Counted from the first letter of the stretch, positions 38,208 through 49,573 are shown. The stretch: 64,000 bases of DNA from Exophiala sp. HKRS030 (GCA_023897205.1 JAHWDD010000002.1:6944001-7008000), one strand, 5' to 3'. A program made the numbers and translations. Notes: generated by a model from the sequence alone, not told the origin.

Positions 38208-39821
38208 ATGGCTCCCCCAGCCCGCAAGAAGACACGCATTGAGTCTGGGCATCCTGGAGATTCCGCCGACTCCATGACAGGCGGCCAAAATATGGCCATG
38301 GAACGCCGCCTAAAAAAAAGAGAATCTGACCGTAAATGCCAACGGATTTCTCGAGAGAGAACCAAGTCTCGCATTGCCCAACTGGAAAAACTTGTCGAAG
38401 AGCTGAGCCGGGCAGACGATTCTGGCAAGATCGCAGCACTCCTGGAGACGGTCTCGCAGCTACAGCAGGAACGCGACAGCCTTGCTAACAAACTGAAAAG
38501 TATTGAGAGCATCCTCTTTCCGGGAGGTACTCCCGCCACGCTCAAAGATCCAAAAGTGGAGAATACACCCTCGTCGGCGCTCAACCTATCTTCACTTGCT
38601 GCCGAGCCTGAGCATGATACAGGGGCGGTCGATCCAGCGTCGGAAACTTCAGAGGAATGCTTGCAGAAATTTTCAGAGCCAGTCGTAAATTCCAGACGCA
38701 AGTCAGATATTTTGGAAGTTCCTCGAAGCTCGGACTTGCCAATGACCTTGTCCACCCGGGGAACTCGAAATCATCAGTACATGCCATTACTGGCCCCCAT
38801 CGGTGGTTATGTCTGTGAATGCAGCTATGCGAGATCTATCCAGAAGCAGACCCTCAATTTCTGGTATCAAGGCAACATGACCCTGAGCGCGTGGATGAAG
38901 TGGCCCAAATTGGTCCCCGCGGTGCCTGACCATGACCCGTTCCATGACGACACCCCGATCCGCGCTATACTCGAGGGATGGGACGCCGTGGAGCGACGTG
39001 GTCATGTCCACCCGATGTGGCGTTTACTCCGTACCATGGACGAGGGACTTTTCAGTCATGCTGAGACAGCGAAAAGTCGGCTGGGGATTTTGTGTAATGT
39101 CAGTCGAGTCCTTCGAGCGCACCTCGACACGACACACACGCAACTCAAAAAACTCCCAAAGTACTGGCCAAGCAGGTAAGACGGTCGCTGTCTGCGTATA
39201 CAACGCACGCTGATGCCGATCCCAGAGTCACCGCTGACCATTCCGCATACGCTACGAACTTTGTTGCATGGTAAGAAACACCGATCTGGAATATCTGCAA
39301 AGGACCCGAAACTAATCCCAGGAAAAAGGCCCGGTGTACGCCAGGCCCTGGATCGCGACGAGCATCGGTTCTGCTCGAATCACTTCTGGACCATGTTTAT
39401 CAACAGCATGCGTGTCGAATGGCCTTATGAGTTTCGTGATTGCTACTTGCTCAACTCTGCCACCGGTCTCTACATACTGTCACCGCTCTTTGACGAGACG
39501 CTCAAAGACATTCGGAAGATCGGCGTCAACGAATCTTTCTTTCGATATTACCCCGAGCTCGAAGGCGCAGTGAACGTGATCCACGACTGTCCGCCACACG
39601 CAGGGCGCATGCCGACTGACCGAGCTCCTCGGGTGGACGTCAACGGCTTGGACCTGACTGCGAGGGTGACGGAATGTCGGGATCCATCAAGCGAAATGGT
39701 TACAAATGGGCTGCACCCGTCGCCAGGGCTGGGACCGACCCTGTTTGACCAGTCGGCACCTTGGGACTTGTTGGATTCGATCCCTGAAGTGTCTTTGATC
39801 TCGCACCGGGACTTTGTCTGA
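38208..39821 (+). CDS. bZIP transcription factor with DUF3425 domain
   Basis: Exons 38208-39175, 39226-39270 and 39329-39821 give 501 aa. Intron 1 is 50 bp (GTAAGA...CCCAG). Intron 2 (39271-39328, GTAAGA) must use an AAG acceptor at 39328: the nearby CAG at 39321 runs into a stop, while AAG restores the frame as NFVAW/PGVRQALD with branch site CTAAT 12 nt upstream. The basic region lies at about residues 32-55 (KKRESDRKCQRISRERTKSR) and is followed by a short leucine zipper (QLEKLVEEL). A second coiled segment spans about 75-100. The C-terminal half, with SRVLRAHLDTTH and VEWPYEFRDCYL then a CPPHA motif, matches DUF3425 (PF11905), a common partner of this bZIP class. It is a nuclear regulator with unknown targets. 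Confidence 0.85.
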
Positions 39822-41031
39822 TTGCACTGGTCGGTCACGGAAGAATGGTGGGGCTTTGCACGAAGTGTTTCTTCCGTCGGTCGAGACAGAGAACTTGTAA
39901 ATAACCGTGGGGTTCACGGATTTTTGCCAGGCACGAAACCTCTTAGGTTGTCCACCGTAGATAGGTAGCCTAAGCCTTATCAACCCCAAAGACAAGTACC
40001 TAAGATTACATGCGCGGAAGGACGAAAAAACAGAAGTTCAGGTTCAATTCATGGTATTGTCTCTGTCTTCCTAATCTACCCGAAGGCAAAGGAGAGCAGA
40101 ATGATAAGCGCGGTGTTTCACATGTAAAGTGACGTCAAAAGCATAATCGAGAACGCCGACTAGTGCATGTCCTGAGCAACGCTCAGGATGCAAGCTATTC
40201 GCTTCCTTCGGTCTCTGTTGCTTCTGATTGCAAGCCATCACCGTTACTATCATCATCTTGAAGTGTGGTGGCAGGTGTGCTTTGAGATCCGCTTTTAGTG
40301 TCGTGGCGTGTTGCCTGCTGGCGCTCGCGCTCGCACTCTCTTCCCGAGCCTTTCTCGCAACCTCCTGAGCAGCATTCCAGTGCTTGGTGAACTGGCCCTT
40401 CCATGAGACGTTATTGGTGCTGCGTGTGGTTGAATCCTGTTGCTCATCACCTTCTGGCTCCCCTTGTTCATGGCGCGCAGGTAGAGTCCCGTGTCAATAC
40501 GGCGCCGGAGAGGAAGACAGAGGTCTATTCCTCCTTGCACATCACCATTGTCGAGCAGTTAAATCGCTTCCTGATATTGTGATCAATAGTGCTGTTGTAA
40601 CGAATCCATTTTGGTTTGATTGAAGGATTGAAGCTCACTAACGCCTAGAGTCGTCGAGAGGAAGCCGTCGTTTAATGCTATTATGACTAGCTAGTACACA
40701 CAAGATCCTGCAATGAGATAGAGGCTGTACCCCTCGAATTCGGTAAGTCTCTTGTATGAACGATAGCAACAAACATTTCCTAACCAGTGATAGTGTATGT
40801 CTTTATGTTCGACGCCCCGAGTGAGCTGCTGCAATTGGAGGTGGATTAATTGACCGCTTAACTGTTCGACGAAGTGTGGCCACGAAATTTGCTTCCTCCG
40901 TCACCGACATCTGTGAGTATCTAGGTAAGCAGTCAATGTAGGAAGTTTTGTCTTTTCTATATGCCTCAAAAAACCGGAAGAGAACTGAGTGTCAAGTTAT
41001 TCTGCAACTTTCATTTCACTTCTATTGTTGA
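39822..41031. other. Intergenic, 1.2 kb, no supported gene
   Basis: Open frames on both strands between 40070 and 40640 overlap a GCGCTCGCGCTCGCACTC low-complexity patch and show no protein character. A GATAGGTAGCCTA repeat lies near 39958. Nothing else is recognised. Confidence 0.45.
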
Positions 41032-43260
41032 TTGTTGATGAGAAACCTCTACCTGATGTTTGACCCTATGTCACTGCCTGAAAAAAAAACCGAGGAGTAT
41101 ATCTTATTGGCGAATTGTAAGAACATCGTGTCACAGGCAGTTGATTCGCCTCTACTACTCTTTCAGGTTGCTACATACTGCCTGGCATGGCCCCAGCCTA
41201 ACATCATATATATACTTGCTACAGACTCTCTAAGCCTTACTGTATTCTTCCTCGTCGAATCGAGAATCGAGCGTTACGAAAAAATACTTTTACGAGCTGT
41301 ATCAGCTATGGTGCTCGCAGTTGAAGATGCGGCCGAAGATCGAAACCCGGGTTCCTTCTCTGATATGAGACTTGGCGGTCGGTTGAACAAACCTTTGCCA
41401 GCGAATATCCCTGCCATCATGGAGCACCTCTCCCGAGGAATGTGAAGACGAGCATGGTCTATCAAGTTTTGAGACAAGGCTTGATCATGGGCAGACCAGC
41501 GGACTGGTTCCTGACTTTGATTATTTCATGAAGAACATCTTCATCGCGGCAAACGCATATGGCCTGGATACTAGAAAGCGCCGGAAATTGCGGCGGCGAA
41601 ATGATCCGTTTTGCTCGTTCGCATTTGATAGTGTCTTGCCCGACGACTATAACCATGGCACGTTCTACGACATCGTTTATGTGAAACACGAGCAAATGCG
41701 AAACAAGAGCGACCGGCGGGAAAAAGACAACCCCAATCGCGAAAGCGCTGAAATCGAAGAGCTCATTGTGGCAATGGCTCACTTGTGGTATACCCATTGA
41801 TCGTTGTGGTCGCGGTGAACTTGGTTTGATTCCCCATCCAACCCTTCGATGGCTCTTGTCGTCCTCCGTGGGTCATCGACACCATATGAAACCAATGACT
41901 ACGGGTATCGAAAATTGGCGTCCTTCCGGAGGCACACCTTGCCACTTTGACTATGAAACATCTGATATCTGCTGGGAGAGTGCTGCATGTAAATTTGTGA
42001 AGTTTTGTTTCAGCGAGGAGTACTACCTGCTCCTCTCTGGTGTCGTTCACAAGCTTCGACAGCAGCCGGTCAAAGGAAGCGATCCTTTTCTTCAACTTGC
42101 CGACCTTCCAGAGGGAAAGCTAGAGGCCGAGATCTTGCCATCTTTTGAGCCCGTGAACATCGACGCGGAAACTCAAGAGCCCGGGAAAACCAACAACACG
42201 AAGCTGGCCGCAATATGATTGATCAAGATGCTGTCGATAAGCATCCGGACCTCACAGAGGACGTCACAAAAGAAAACATCGGATTCGTTCCTTGCTTTAT
42301 AGATTTTCGCGATTATGGGGTTGATGAGAGCGGGCAGCAATCGCTCTTATCCGATGCAGAAGATGCGCCGGAAGTGAAGGACTAGACATCCGAGAATTCC
42401 AGGCACCCGTCGACGATGGCATCGCACGGATCAACCCAGAAGAACCAGGAAAAGCTGGCTTCCAAACCGCCCTCAGCATCCTCAAAGTCTTCAACACGAC
42501 CGACGGGGGCAAACCGTATGCAGACAGTGCAAACCGAGTGCTCAAACATAGGGGGATGGCCGAGGCATTCGATGTGAAGTTTAGCCAGCAGGATGACGTC
42601 CTAGGTACCATGTCGACAACGATGTTGTCTCCCGGATCTCAGGGTGCTCACTCGCAGCCTACTCACCCGCAGACTCCGCAGCATCCAAAGGTTGCTTCCG
42701 TTCTAGACATGGAGCTTGAGTCGCGGGCTCCGAGAACAGAGGGCTCAAGCAAACGCATGGTCGTTAGAGATGAGAGACCTACACTAGGTTCCCCCCGACG
42801 CCGCGTCGGCAGAAGCCTTTCTTATACCCGGCGCCCACCCAGACCACCTTTCGTTCATAGGCAGTATCTCGCCTCGACATGCACGGCTTTGCTCCACCAT
42901 CATGGCCGCGTGTTCCAAGTCTGGTGCCGGCGCTGTTGTTCCCTTCAGCACAAGCCACAAGCCAGCAGGACCGTCCTCGCCTCAACCTCGAGAATTACAC
43001 TTAAGAGGGACGTTCCCGTCCTTATTTCGAAGAGGCCAATAACGAGTATGAAGCCCAACTCGCTCCACGGCGCCAGGCAGAAGCCACGGCAGAGAGTCAC
43101 CCTGTCCTCTTTTTTGAAGAAGACACTTCAGAGAGCCGTCCAGGCCCTTAACTCGAAGAGGCTAGCGCCGAATACGAAGCCCAAACTTGCCCAAAAGCGC
43201 AGAGAGGAAGAGGACGCAACAGAGAGCCCTGATTTGGAGGAGGAGAGGACGTCCGGTTGA
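41032..43260 (+). pseudogene. Broken gene of unknown family, frame shifts between open pieces
   Basis: Several adjacent plus-strand stretches look protein-like but lie in different frames: 41032-41445; about 41438-41800 (SSFETRLDHGQTSG... NIFIAANAYGLDTRKRRKLR, FAFDSVLPDDYNHGTFYDIV); and about 41800-42218 (GELGLIPHPTLRW, FDYETSDICWESAACKFVKF). The change near 41788 cannot be an ordinary intron: a GTATAC donor is present, but the only AG up to about 41931 leaves the wrong frame. A degenerate repeat encoding EEAxxEYEAQ occurs at about 43029-43056 and 43156-43184, in a frame with stop codons. I do not recognise the family. Either the gene has decayed or its exon structure is unusual. The ends given are those of the open pieces and are approximate. 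Confidence 0.4.
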
Positions 43261-44077
43261 TTGCTGACCTCGGTGAGAATGATTTGAATGAGTTTGAGAT
43301 ACACAAAGAATGATACCCAAAACGCGTGGCTAGAATGATTATCAAGATTTCCTTGTGTTTGTATTCATAGATAGATAGCTGTTTTGCATGAAGCAACCAA
43401 TAGACCATATTTCCTTGTCGTCCCGACACATTTGCAGTCGTTACTGGTGCATCAAGGGAATCTTAAGGAGCGCACCGTCCCACTCAAGCTCCCCCCTCCC
43501 CCAGTTCTTTTTTGCCTCAAACCAATGATCGTAGTCGCTAGAATTCGGCCTGAAATTCGACGCCGGTGTCAGAGTCTCTCTTGAAGTTCTTTAAAAGGAA
43601 ATAGTTGTTGAGATGTAGAATACCTTCCACCGCCTAGATTTAGCCTGGTGTAGCATGCTGGATTGGAGGAAGTCCTTGAGTGATACTCCACATTACTCCA
43701 AGCTTTGCAGGGGCCCGACGTACTCTACCACTTTTAACGACCTGCGTCCAACGGTTGAGCTCGTCCTCCCTTGGATTAATCCCGACCAACGCAGAGCCCA
43801 GAGTCGTCGAAAAGGAGGTGGCCATTGATTGGTGACATACATTCTCGACGCACAAAGTGTGGCACCATCAAACAGGGTATGGAATACTTGACATGGAGTT
43901 ACATGAAGGCATATCCAGATCCGGGCCTGGCTTTGTGGATTCCCGGTCCTACACACAGCCCCCCCTGCGGGGCACAGAATGTCTCCCGATCTCTCTTCAA
44001 CTCCGTCTACAGAACCCACAATATGATTTTTACTTCTCAAATTATTGTTCAAATCTGGCATGGAAATGCAACCTCAA
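43261..44077. other. Intergenic ahead of the tRNA-like locus
   Basis: No supported gene. Overlapping short frames on both strands (43640-44109) have no family character. A GATAGATAG repeat lies at 43369-43377. This stretch lies between the broken gene and the tRNA-like sequence. Confidence 0.4.
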
Positions 44078-44220
44078 GCCCGCGTGGCACAATGGCTAGC
44101 GCGTGGTAGGGACTGCCCCAAACTCCTCGTTCCGGACACTACTAACATTATTCCAGAGACTTTTATAGAGCCATCTTCTCTGAAATCTCAAGGTTCTGGG
44201 TTCGACCCCCAGCGTGGGCG
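44078..44220 (+). tRNA. tRNA-Arg-like locus with a disrupted or very long intron-like centre
   Basis: The 5' end GCCCGCG (44078-44084) pairs with CGTGGGC (44213-44219) as a complete acceptor stem with one G-T pair; G44220 is the discriminator. A TGGCACAATGG A-box (44085-44095) sits in a D-arm ending GCGC. A perfect B-box GGTTCGACCCC lies inside a CTGGG/CCCAG T-stem. The two ends resemble eukaryotic tRNA-Arg (UCU-type). The span is 143 bp rather than about 72, and the bases next to the expected anticodon stem (TGGTA on the left, TCTCA on the right) do not pair. This may be a tRNA with a long, odd intron, an interrupted pseudogene, or a tRNA-derived element. I could not assign an anticodon. Confidence 0.45.
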
Positions 44221-44230
44221 AAATTATGCA

Positions 44231-44257
44231 TTTTTGGAAATTTTTGGCATTTTTTTT
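44231..44257 (+). terminator. T-runs suited to RNA polymerase III termination
   Basis: Three T-runs (44231-44235, 44241-44245 and 44250-44257) begin 11 bases after the tRNA-like discriminator base. Runs of five or more T are standard Pol III stop signals, so the locus could be transcribed. This does not show that the product is functional. Confidence 0.45.
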
Positions 44258-44460
44258 GGTAGTCTATCAAAAGTCAGAGCTCAAGGTCAAAAGCGGAAAA
44301 AAAAGGCCTAAAAATGGCTACATGGCGAGTGTACGTGGGCACAAGTGAACGTCAAGATAATAAAGTCATGTGATGATTCTCTGTAGCGCCAGTACTTGCT
44401 ACACCACACGCTGCGAATAGAGGGAAGGTAAAGGTCAGGTTTGTTGGGATTACCTCCTAG

Positions 44461-47038
44461 TATTCTAATTGGGATATCCCTTTTCATACTGGTGCAACTC
44501 GTTGTCCAGACTGTGGAAATGCCATCAAATCCTCCACCAAGAGAGGACTTCTTCAGCATCTCAAGGAAACCCATTCACCCATACCTCTGAACTTGCACTA
44601 TGACCGGGCGAGCAGTGTCAACTCGGAGGACGTGCTCAAAGATACTCGAAACGATACAGATGAGACACCTAAAGAAGCCGACGAATATCGCCTGCCAAAA
44701 GAGTTGAGCCGAATTGATGGCGAGGAAGAAGAAAACGAAGAAGAAGGAGAAGGAGAAGTTGCTCCAGAAGATGCCAGAAACGAGCCTAGAGTACCAGGCA
44801 GCAAAGACGACATCGCATCTTCTCATAGTAGGGGTCCATGCGACTCACGTCCGACAGCTCTGTCTTCTAGCAACCCAAAAGAGACCTGCGATGCCTTGGT
44901 ACAATGTATCCAACCGTACTTTGCTGCCGAAGTGAGGTCTATCACCTGCAGGAGATATCGGTCCAAGATCTCGAAGGAAAAAAGTATCGTGTCCATAAGC
45001 ATGTTTCGGTGGCTCAGAAGTCGGACTTAAGCAACATCGTGTATGCAGAACACAGCTCAGCCGGCTGGTTGTGGAGGGTGCCTCAGTGCGGAGCGGTATT
45101 CGAGTACGAATTCGCCATCGACCTACATCTCGAAGCACACGGTGGCCCAGAGCTCAAGTGGTACTGTGGTGATGTAAGTTGCCACGTGGACTCTGGAGAA
45201 TTCCGCGACTACAAAGATTGGGAGGGCCACATGGCTGTCGAGCATATGGATTCGACTTACAGCCGTGCGGCTGGACGCTGCGTTGGGCCCATGGATCCTT
45301 TGTATTCCATGCTTCGGACGCAATTGAACATCAAAGAGGTTGCAGAACATGACTTTAATTGCTCCTCCCAGATTGATGCTTCTGACAATCTTGTCGAGAT
45401 GCAGCATATTGAGCAAGAAGAAGATACTTCTCGGGATCCAAACTCCTGCGAAACTCCAGAGACAGAGATCGCTGATGGAAGCTCCAAAATGTTCTACATC
45501 TGTCCGTGGCCCGGCTGTGCTTACCGAATCAAGGCGTCACGATATACCAAAAGACATGTGGCTGTGCATGTCCTGACAGTGCATCTAGGATGTGTGTGGC
45601 AATGCCACGAGCAGGAGTGCTCATATGTGGGCTTTGTAACGCTGCGCCAGCTTGAACGTCATAGATTATACTGCCACGTTGGCAGTCCGCTCCAGTGTGG
45701 TCACAATGACTGCAGCCAAGTTTTCCCGAACATGACTTATCCCAGCAGAGGACATCTGACCTATGATGCTCTTCAAAAACATTATGAGTATCACTTGAAT
45801 TCGACGAGAGCTGACTCTGCCAACGCACATGATTCGGACGTAGATCCGAACGGTTCTACTGTTGCTTCTACCGCGGAGCTACAGCGTCCCAGCGATGCCG
45901 AGTACAAGCAAGCATACCGAGGGGGTTCTTCAAAGTACTTCACACCAGAGCGACGTCAAAACCGCCTCGAAGCAAATCTCAAATTCTACCAGCTGAAATT
46001 GTCAAATATCAAGGCTGATGGCGCAAAGACCTGTGCAGGCTTCTGGTTAAAAGGGCATCACTTTGAATGTGCGGATCAAGTCAGCCTGGGACTCGAGACA
46101 ACAATGATCGTCTTCGTGCCCTCGGCTGGACTGTTCACAGTGGTGGCCCACCTGCGATTACTGTGTCCACGTCATGTCTCTGATCTCGCGGCCTCTTGCA
46201 CGGTTGCCGGATCCGTTCAATTTTGGCCCGAAGACTTTCACCACTGGACGTAAACGACTGGGTATCGGACGAAACGTGATTGATCATCAGTCATTCTTTC
46301 AGGTTGTCAAGGGCTCAATTTACCCCTTGAAGCGATTCGGTACAGAGAATCAAAGGACAAGTCGCCCAAGGACGTTTTCATCGTTGATTTTGAAACCGTA
46401 CGTCGCACGCGAAGACGCTTACCTCGAAGACTACCTGAAGTTGCCTTTCTCGACGGGAACGGTCAAGTGATTGTCGACTGCGTAATCAACAACGAAGGTG
46501 TCACAAACAAGCAGTTCGAGAAGATGCTGAGAAAAGACGGGTTTGCTTCTGAAGTGTTTGGCCGAGTACGCCTATTTCTAGGTGAAGTAGACTAGCCGTT
46601 TCCACCTGTTGCCAAAACCCCTCAAGAGATCATGCAGATACTGCTAAAGGCAGGTCTCAATCCTGAATCCTTCTGGGTTGAGCATTCAACCTCTTGGTTT
46701 GATCGTCATTGTATGGAGGTGTTATTGGCAGATGCCGGAATGTCCCTGAAGAGCATGGTCCCACCTCTCGAGAAGTGCTGGTCTGTGACTAGGGAGTTCA
46801 TGCGGTTTATGCCTGGTCAGTACCAAGAGAAAGCATTCATGGATGCACAGAACTTACTAACGGATTCCCAGGGTTGGCTTCATACAAATTGGGCAAGGTC
46901 GCGAGGATTTTGAATCCCGACGACCCAAATCTGAACAACCTTCATCGCGCAAGGCCGGATTCCGAGGTACTCTACAAGATGCTGGGTTCTTGGGTGGAAC
47001 TACATGGACGAGTGACGGAGTTAGAGTCTGAAGACTAG
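44461..47038 (+). CDS. C2H2 zinc-finger protein with DEDDh exonuclease-like C-terminus, structure partly unresolved
   Basis: The first visible exon opens at 44461 after a TCCTAG acceptor; the true start lies upstream and was not found. The first finger is C-PD-C...LLQHLKETH. Then come an acidic linker, a well-formed 86-bp intron (44932-45017, GTGAGG...GGCTCAG) and more Cys/His pairs (CPWPGCAYR... HVAVHV; WQCHEQECSY... RHRLYCH). The C-terminal part has the three exonuclease motifs of the DnaQ/DEDDh fold: DFE (46386-46394), FD (D at 46701-46703) and HRARPD (H 46943, D 46958, the Hx4D of ExoIII-epsilon). A 56-bp intron (46816-46871) with a TACTAAC branch site joins the last two parts, ending at TAG 47036-47038. 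Unsolved breaks: stops at 46251 and 46281, and TAG 46593, which a 42-bp intron (46554-46595) could remove. Probably a nuclear nucleic-acid enzyme, or a decaying one. Confidence 0.55.
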
Positions 47039-47608
47039 TCTAGTGAAACAGGTAGGGGACAGGATTGTGCGAGGCTACACCATGTCACAGCAACTTGATC
47101 AAATTGTGCATCATTCCAGGAGTCCGCTCGAGAAGGAGCTCTTTGAAGAATTGCCCACATGGCCAGACTGTACGCACGGTAGAAGAAGCGAGGGGCGTCG
47201 TATTGGTGCCCAACAGGGACGAAAAAGTGTACTGTGAATTGGGAACTTCAAATCAAATTGGGCTTGTGTTTGGTGTTATTTTCCCATCTTCTCATAGTGT
47301 CGCCAGAAAAGTCTGTCTCTCTGCAAAGTTTCCATGCTCTCCGCCATCTGCTAGGAACGGCTGACCGAGCTCAGAGGATTGTGGAAAAGAATGCTCTTGA
47401 CAAGTCGTGAAAACTGGCTTCTTGTTGGAAAAGTCGAGTGGCCTGTAACTGTAATATTTTGATTGGACGAGGCAGACACGATTCAACAATATTTACTCGT
47501 ACTATTAAATAGTGGACCAAGCATTTTCCCCTCCAGCCATAACAGGATCGCACAAGACTTTGACAGGAGTAGTTGGCCCATTATCCGAATGAGGATCACT
47601 TACCAGGC
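47039..47608. other. Intergenic ahead of TRM44
   Basis: 570 bp without a supported gene. The short plus-strand frames at 47043-47364 continue past the stop of the finger/exonuclease gene without any recognisable motif. A CACTTACCAG sequence just before the TRM44 ATG could be a splice acceptor of an untranslated leader exon, but no donor is evident. Confidence 0.4.
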
Positions 47609-49501
47609 ATGAGTCTGTCCCTCCTTCGGTCGACCTCCGAGGCATGGCAGACTCATCAGGACTTTCGACAAGATTGTCCCTGGCTGACGGAAGCAAAATT
47701 CACCGAAATCACGAATGTTCTTTTGGAAAATCCGAACCTCAACTCGACCCACCTATTTCGGGCCGACATCTTGCATGACAGCGCAAAGATCTTGAAGACG
47801 ATCTCAGAAAAGGAGAACCAATGCAAGTATCCGGCAGAAAATGACGATGGAGTGCAGAGCAAAGGCTATCAGGAGGCCGACGGGCGCTCCAAGGCCCCGC
47901 GACTCGAAGGCGCAATCCTCGTGAGACAGGTTCACAGGAGACTTGTTCCTCGCAACCCTCGGCTGGACCGTCCACTGGAACAGTGGTGTTTTGTGTACGA
48001 GCTGTCGAAGAAGACGACTTGTGCCGATGCCGCCGGCGGTCGTGTGGTGATATACGCTCCGGACGTCGACAGCGAGACTGACGTGCCCTGGTACCATCCT
48101 ACGGTCAAATCACTGGCGTATGTGTTTGAACAAGCGACCGACACGACGGCTACACTCTCAGTACACTATCTTCCATTTACTACTCAATCGGTCGATCAGT
48201 CGTCCACTGGTAGGCTCCATCGAACCATGATCTCGCTCCTCAAGACCTTCCTCAGACTGTCAAAGAACAACAGCAACCGGAAGCCCCAAAGTCCAGAGCC
48301 CAAGCACAATGGAGACGGCCACCAAAACAGCAGCCATGTCACCACGGCAGCCAGTCTCTCTACCGCACCGTCGGCCATCAAAGACACGATCCTCCCTCAA
48401 CACATTGTCCAAAATACGTACAGTCGGTTGAAGCAACAGTACGCCCCGGACCTCATGTCTCGGTGGGTCGAAAAGACGGAGCCGTCCAAGCACGTCTTTG
48501 AAGACCTGTCCATCGCGGCCTTTGTAATCGAGCTCTGGAAGCAAATGTACTCGCCAGGGACGTTCCCCGGTTTCGTCGACGTGGCCTGCGGCAACGGCGT
48601 CCTTACTTACGTGCTCATCAAGGAAGGGTACAACGGCCACGGTTTCGACGCTAGGCGCCGCCGCACATGGGATGCTCTCGAAATGAACCAACATCTACAC
48701 GAGATGATATGCGTGCCCAAGCCATTCCTCGACGCGGTCACGCAGGGTGTCATCATTGACGATTTACTTCCCAACGCCAACCTTCAAGATGGTATCTTCA
48801 AGCCAGGAACGTTCATCATTTCGAACCACGCAGACGAACTCACACCCTGGACGCCGATCCTCGCGGCTCTCTCCAGCCCCAAAAATCCACTACCATTCCT
48901 GGCGATCCCGTGCTGTTCTCACGCTCTGAGTGGTGCCAAACATCGCTACTTGCCCAAGGACATCAATCGAACACACCCGCCTTCTTCTTCTTCTTCTTCT
49001 TCTTCTGCCAGCGCCAACGACAAAGTGGAGCAACCTGCTTCGGGAGACCTCAGGGCTCTTCGGGTGGCCAAGACCGAAGCAGCAACCCACAACGACGACA
49101 AGTCCATGTACGCGTGCCTGACGCGCAAGGTGGTTGCCCTGGCCGATGAAATCGGCATCGACGTCGAGTTGACGCTCATGCGGATTCCGAGCACGAGAAA
49201 CATTGGAATCGTGGGGAATAGAAAGAAAGCTACTGCGCGTGGTGGCAGCAGACACGATTTGAAATCTCAGATGGAGGACATGTCTGTTGAAGATAATGAC
49301 GACAAGGAAAACGAAAGCAATGACAGCAACGACTTGGTTGACAAAATTCAGGAACTGGTTCGGCGTGAATGTACAATCTCTGGAGGCGTACACGAAGCGG
49401 CTACGACCTGGATCCAACGAGCACAAAAACTCCAGACAGGAACAGGACGAGGCAAGTTGAATCTCGGTCGCAGACCTGAATCACAATACGGTGGAGATTG
49501 A
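47609..49501 (+). CDS. TRM44: tRNA (uracil-O(2)-)-methyltransferase, Um44
   Basis: A single exon encodes 630 aa. The family makes 2'-O-methyluridine at position 44 of tRNA-Ser in the cytoplasm, using S-adenosylmethionine. Diagnostic segments are the N-terminal NPNLNSTHLFRADI, the SAM-binding motif FVDVACGNGVLTYVL followed by GYNGHGFDARRRRTW, then FIISNHADELTPW and the PCCSHALSGAKHRYLP segment typical of TRM44. A poly-Ser run (about 465-474), encoded by a TTC repeat, and an acidic Asp/Glu/Asn-rich stretch near the C-terminus are lineage-specific linkers. ATG 47609 is the first in the frame. It converges with COG3, leaving 72 bp between stop codons. The assignment is confident from the motif order; enzyme specificity is inferred from the family. 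Confidence 0.9.
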   Translation: MSLSLLRSTSEAWQTHQDFRQDCPWLTEAKFTEITNVLLENPNLNSTHLFRADILHDSAKILKTISEKENQCKYPAENDDGVQSKGYQEADGRSKAPRLEGAILVRQVHRRLVPRNPRLDRPLEQWCFVYELSKKTTCADAAGGRVVIYAPDVDSETDVPWYHPTVKSLAYVFEQATDTTATLSVHYLPFTTQSVDQSSTGRLHRTMISLLKTFLRLSKNNSNRKPQSPEPKHNGDGHQNSSHVTTAASLSTAPSAIKDTILPQHIVQNTYSRLKQQYAPDLMSRWVEKTEPSKHVFEDLSIAAFVIELWKQMYSPGTFPGFVDVACGNGVLTYVLIKEGYNGHGFDARRRRTWDALEMNQHLHEMICVPKPFLDAVTQGVIIDDLLPNANLQDGIFKPGTFIISNHADELTPWTPILAALSSPKNPLPFLAIPCCSHALSGAKHRYLPKDINRTHPPSSSSSSSSASANDKVEQPASGDLRALRVAKTEAATHNDDKSMYACLTRKVVALADEIGIDVELTLMRIPSTRNIGIVGNRKKATARGGSRHDLKSQMEDMSVEDNDDKENESNDSNDLVDKIQELVRRECTISGGVHEAATTWIQRAQKLQTGTGRGKLNLGRRPESQYGGD

Positions 49502-49573
49502 AAACGACAACAGCGTTATGCCACTTTTTGGCTCTCATCATGTCATTGGCACCATTCCATGCGGGAAACAAAG

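Noticed and set aside
44308..44826. Minus-strand frames with Phe-rich hydrophobic runs
   Set aside because: They mirror the Glu-rich linker of the plus-strand zinc-finger gene.
46250..46302. 53-bp intron GTAAAC...TTTCAG in the finger/exonuclease gene
   Set aside because: The splice sites look good, but removal shifts into a frame with a stop within a few codons; the true junction remains unresolved.
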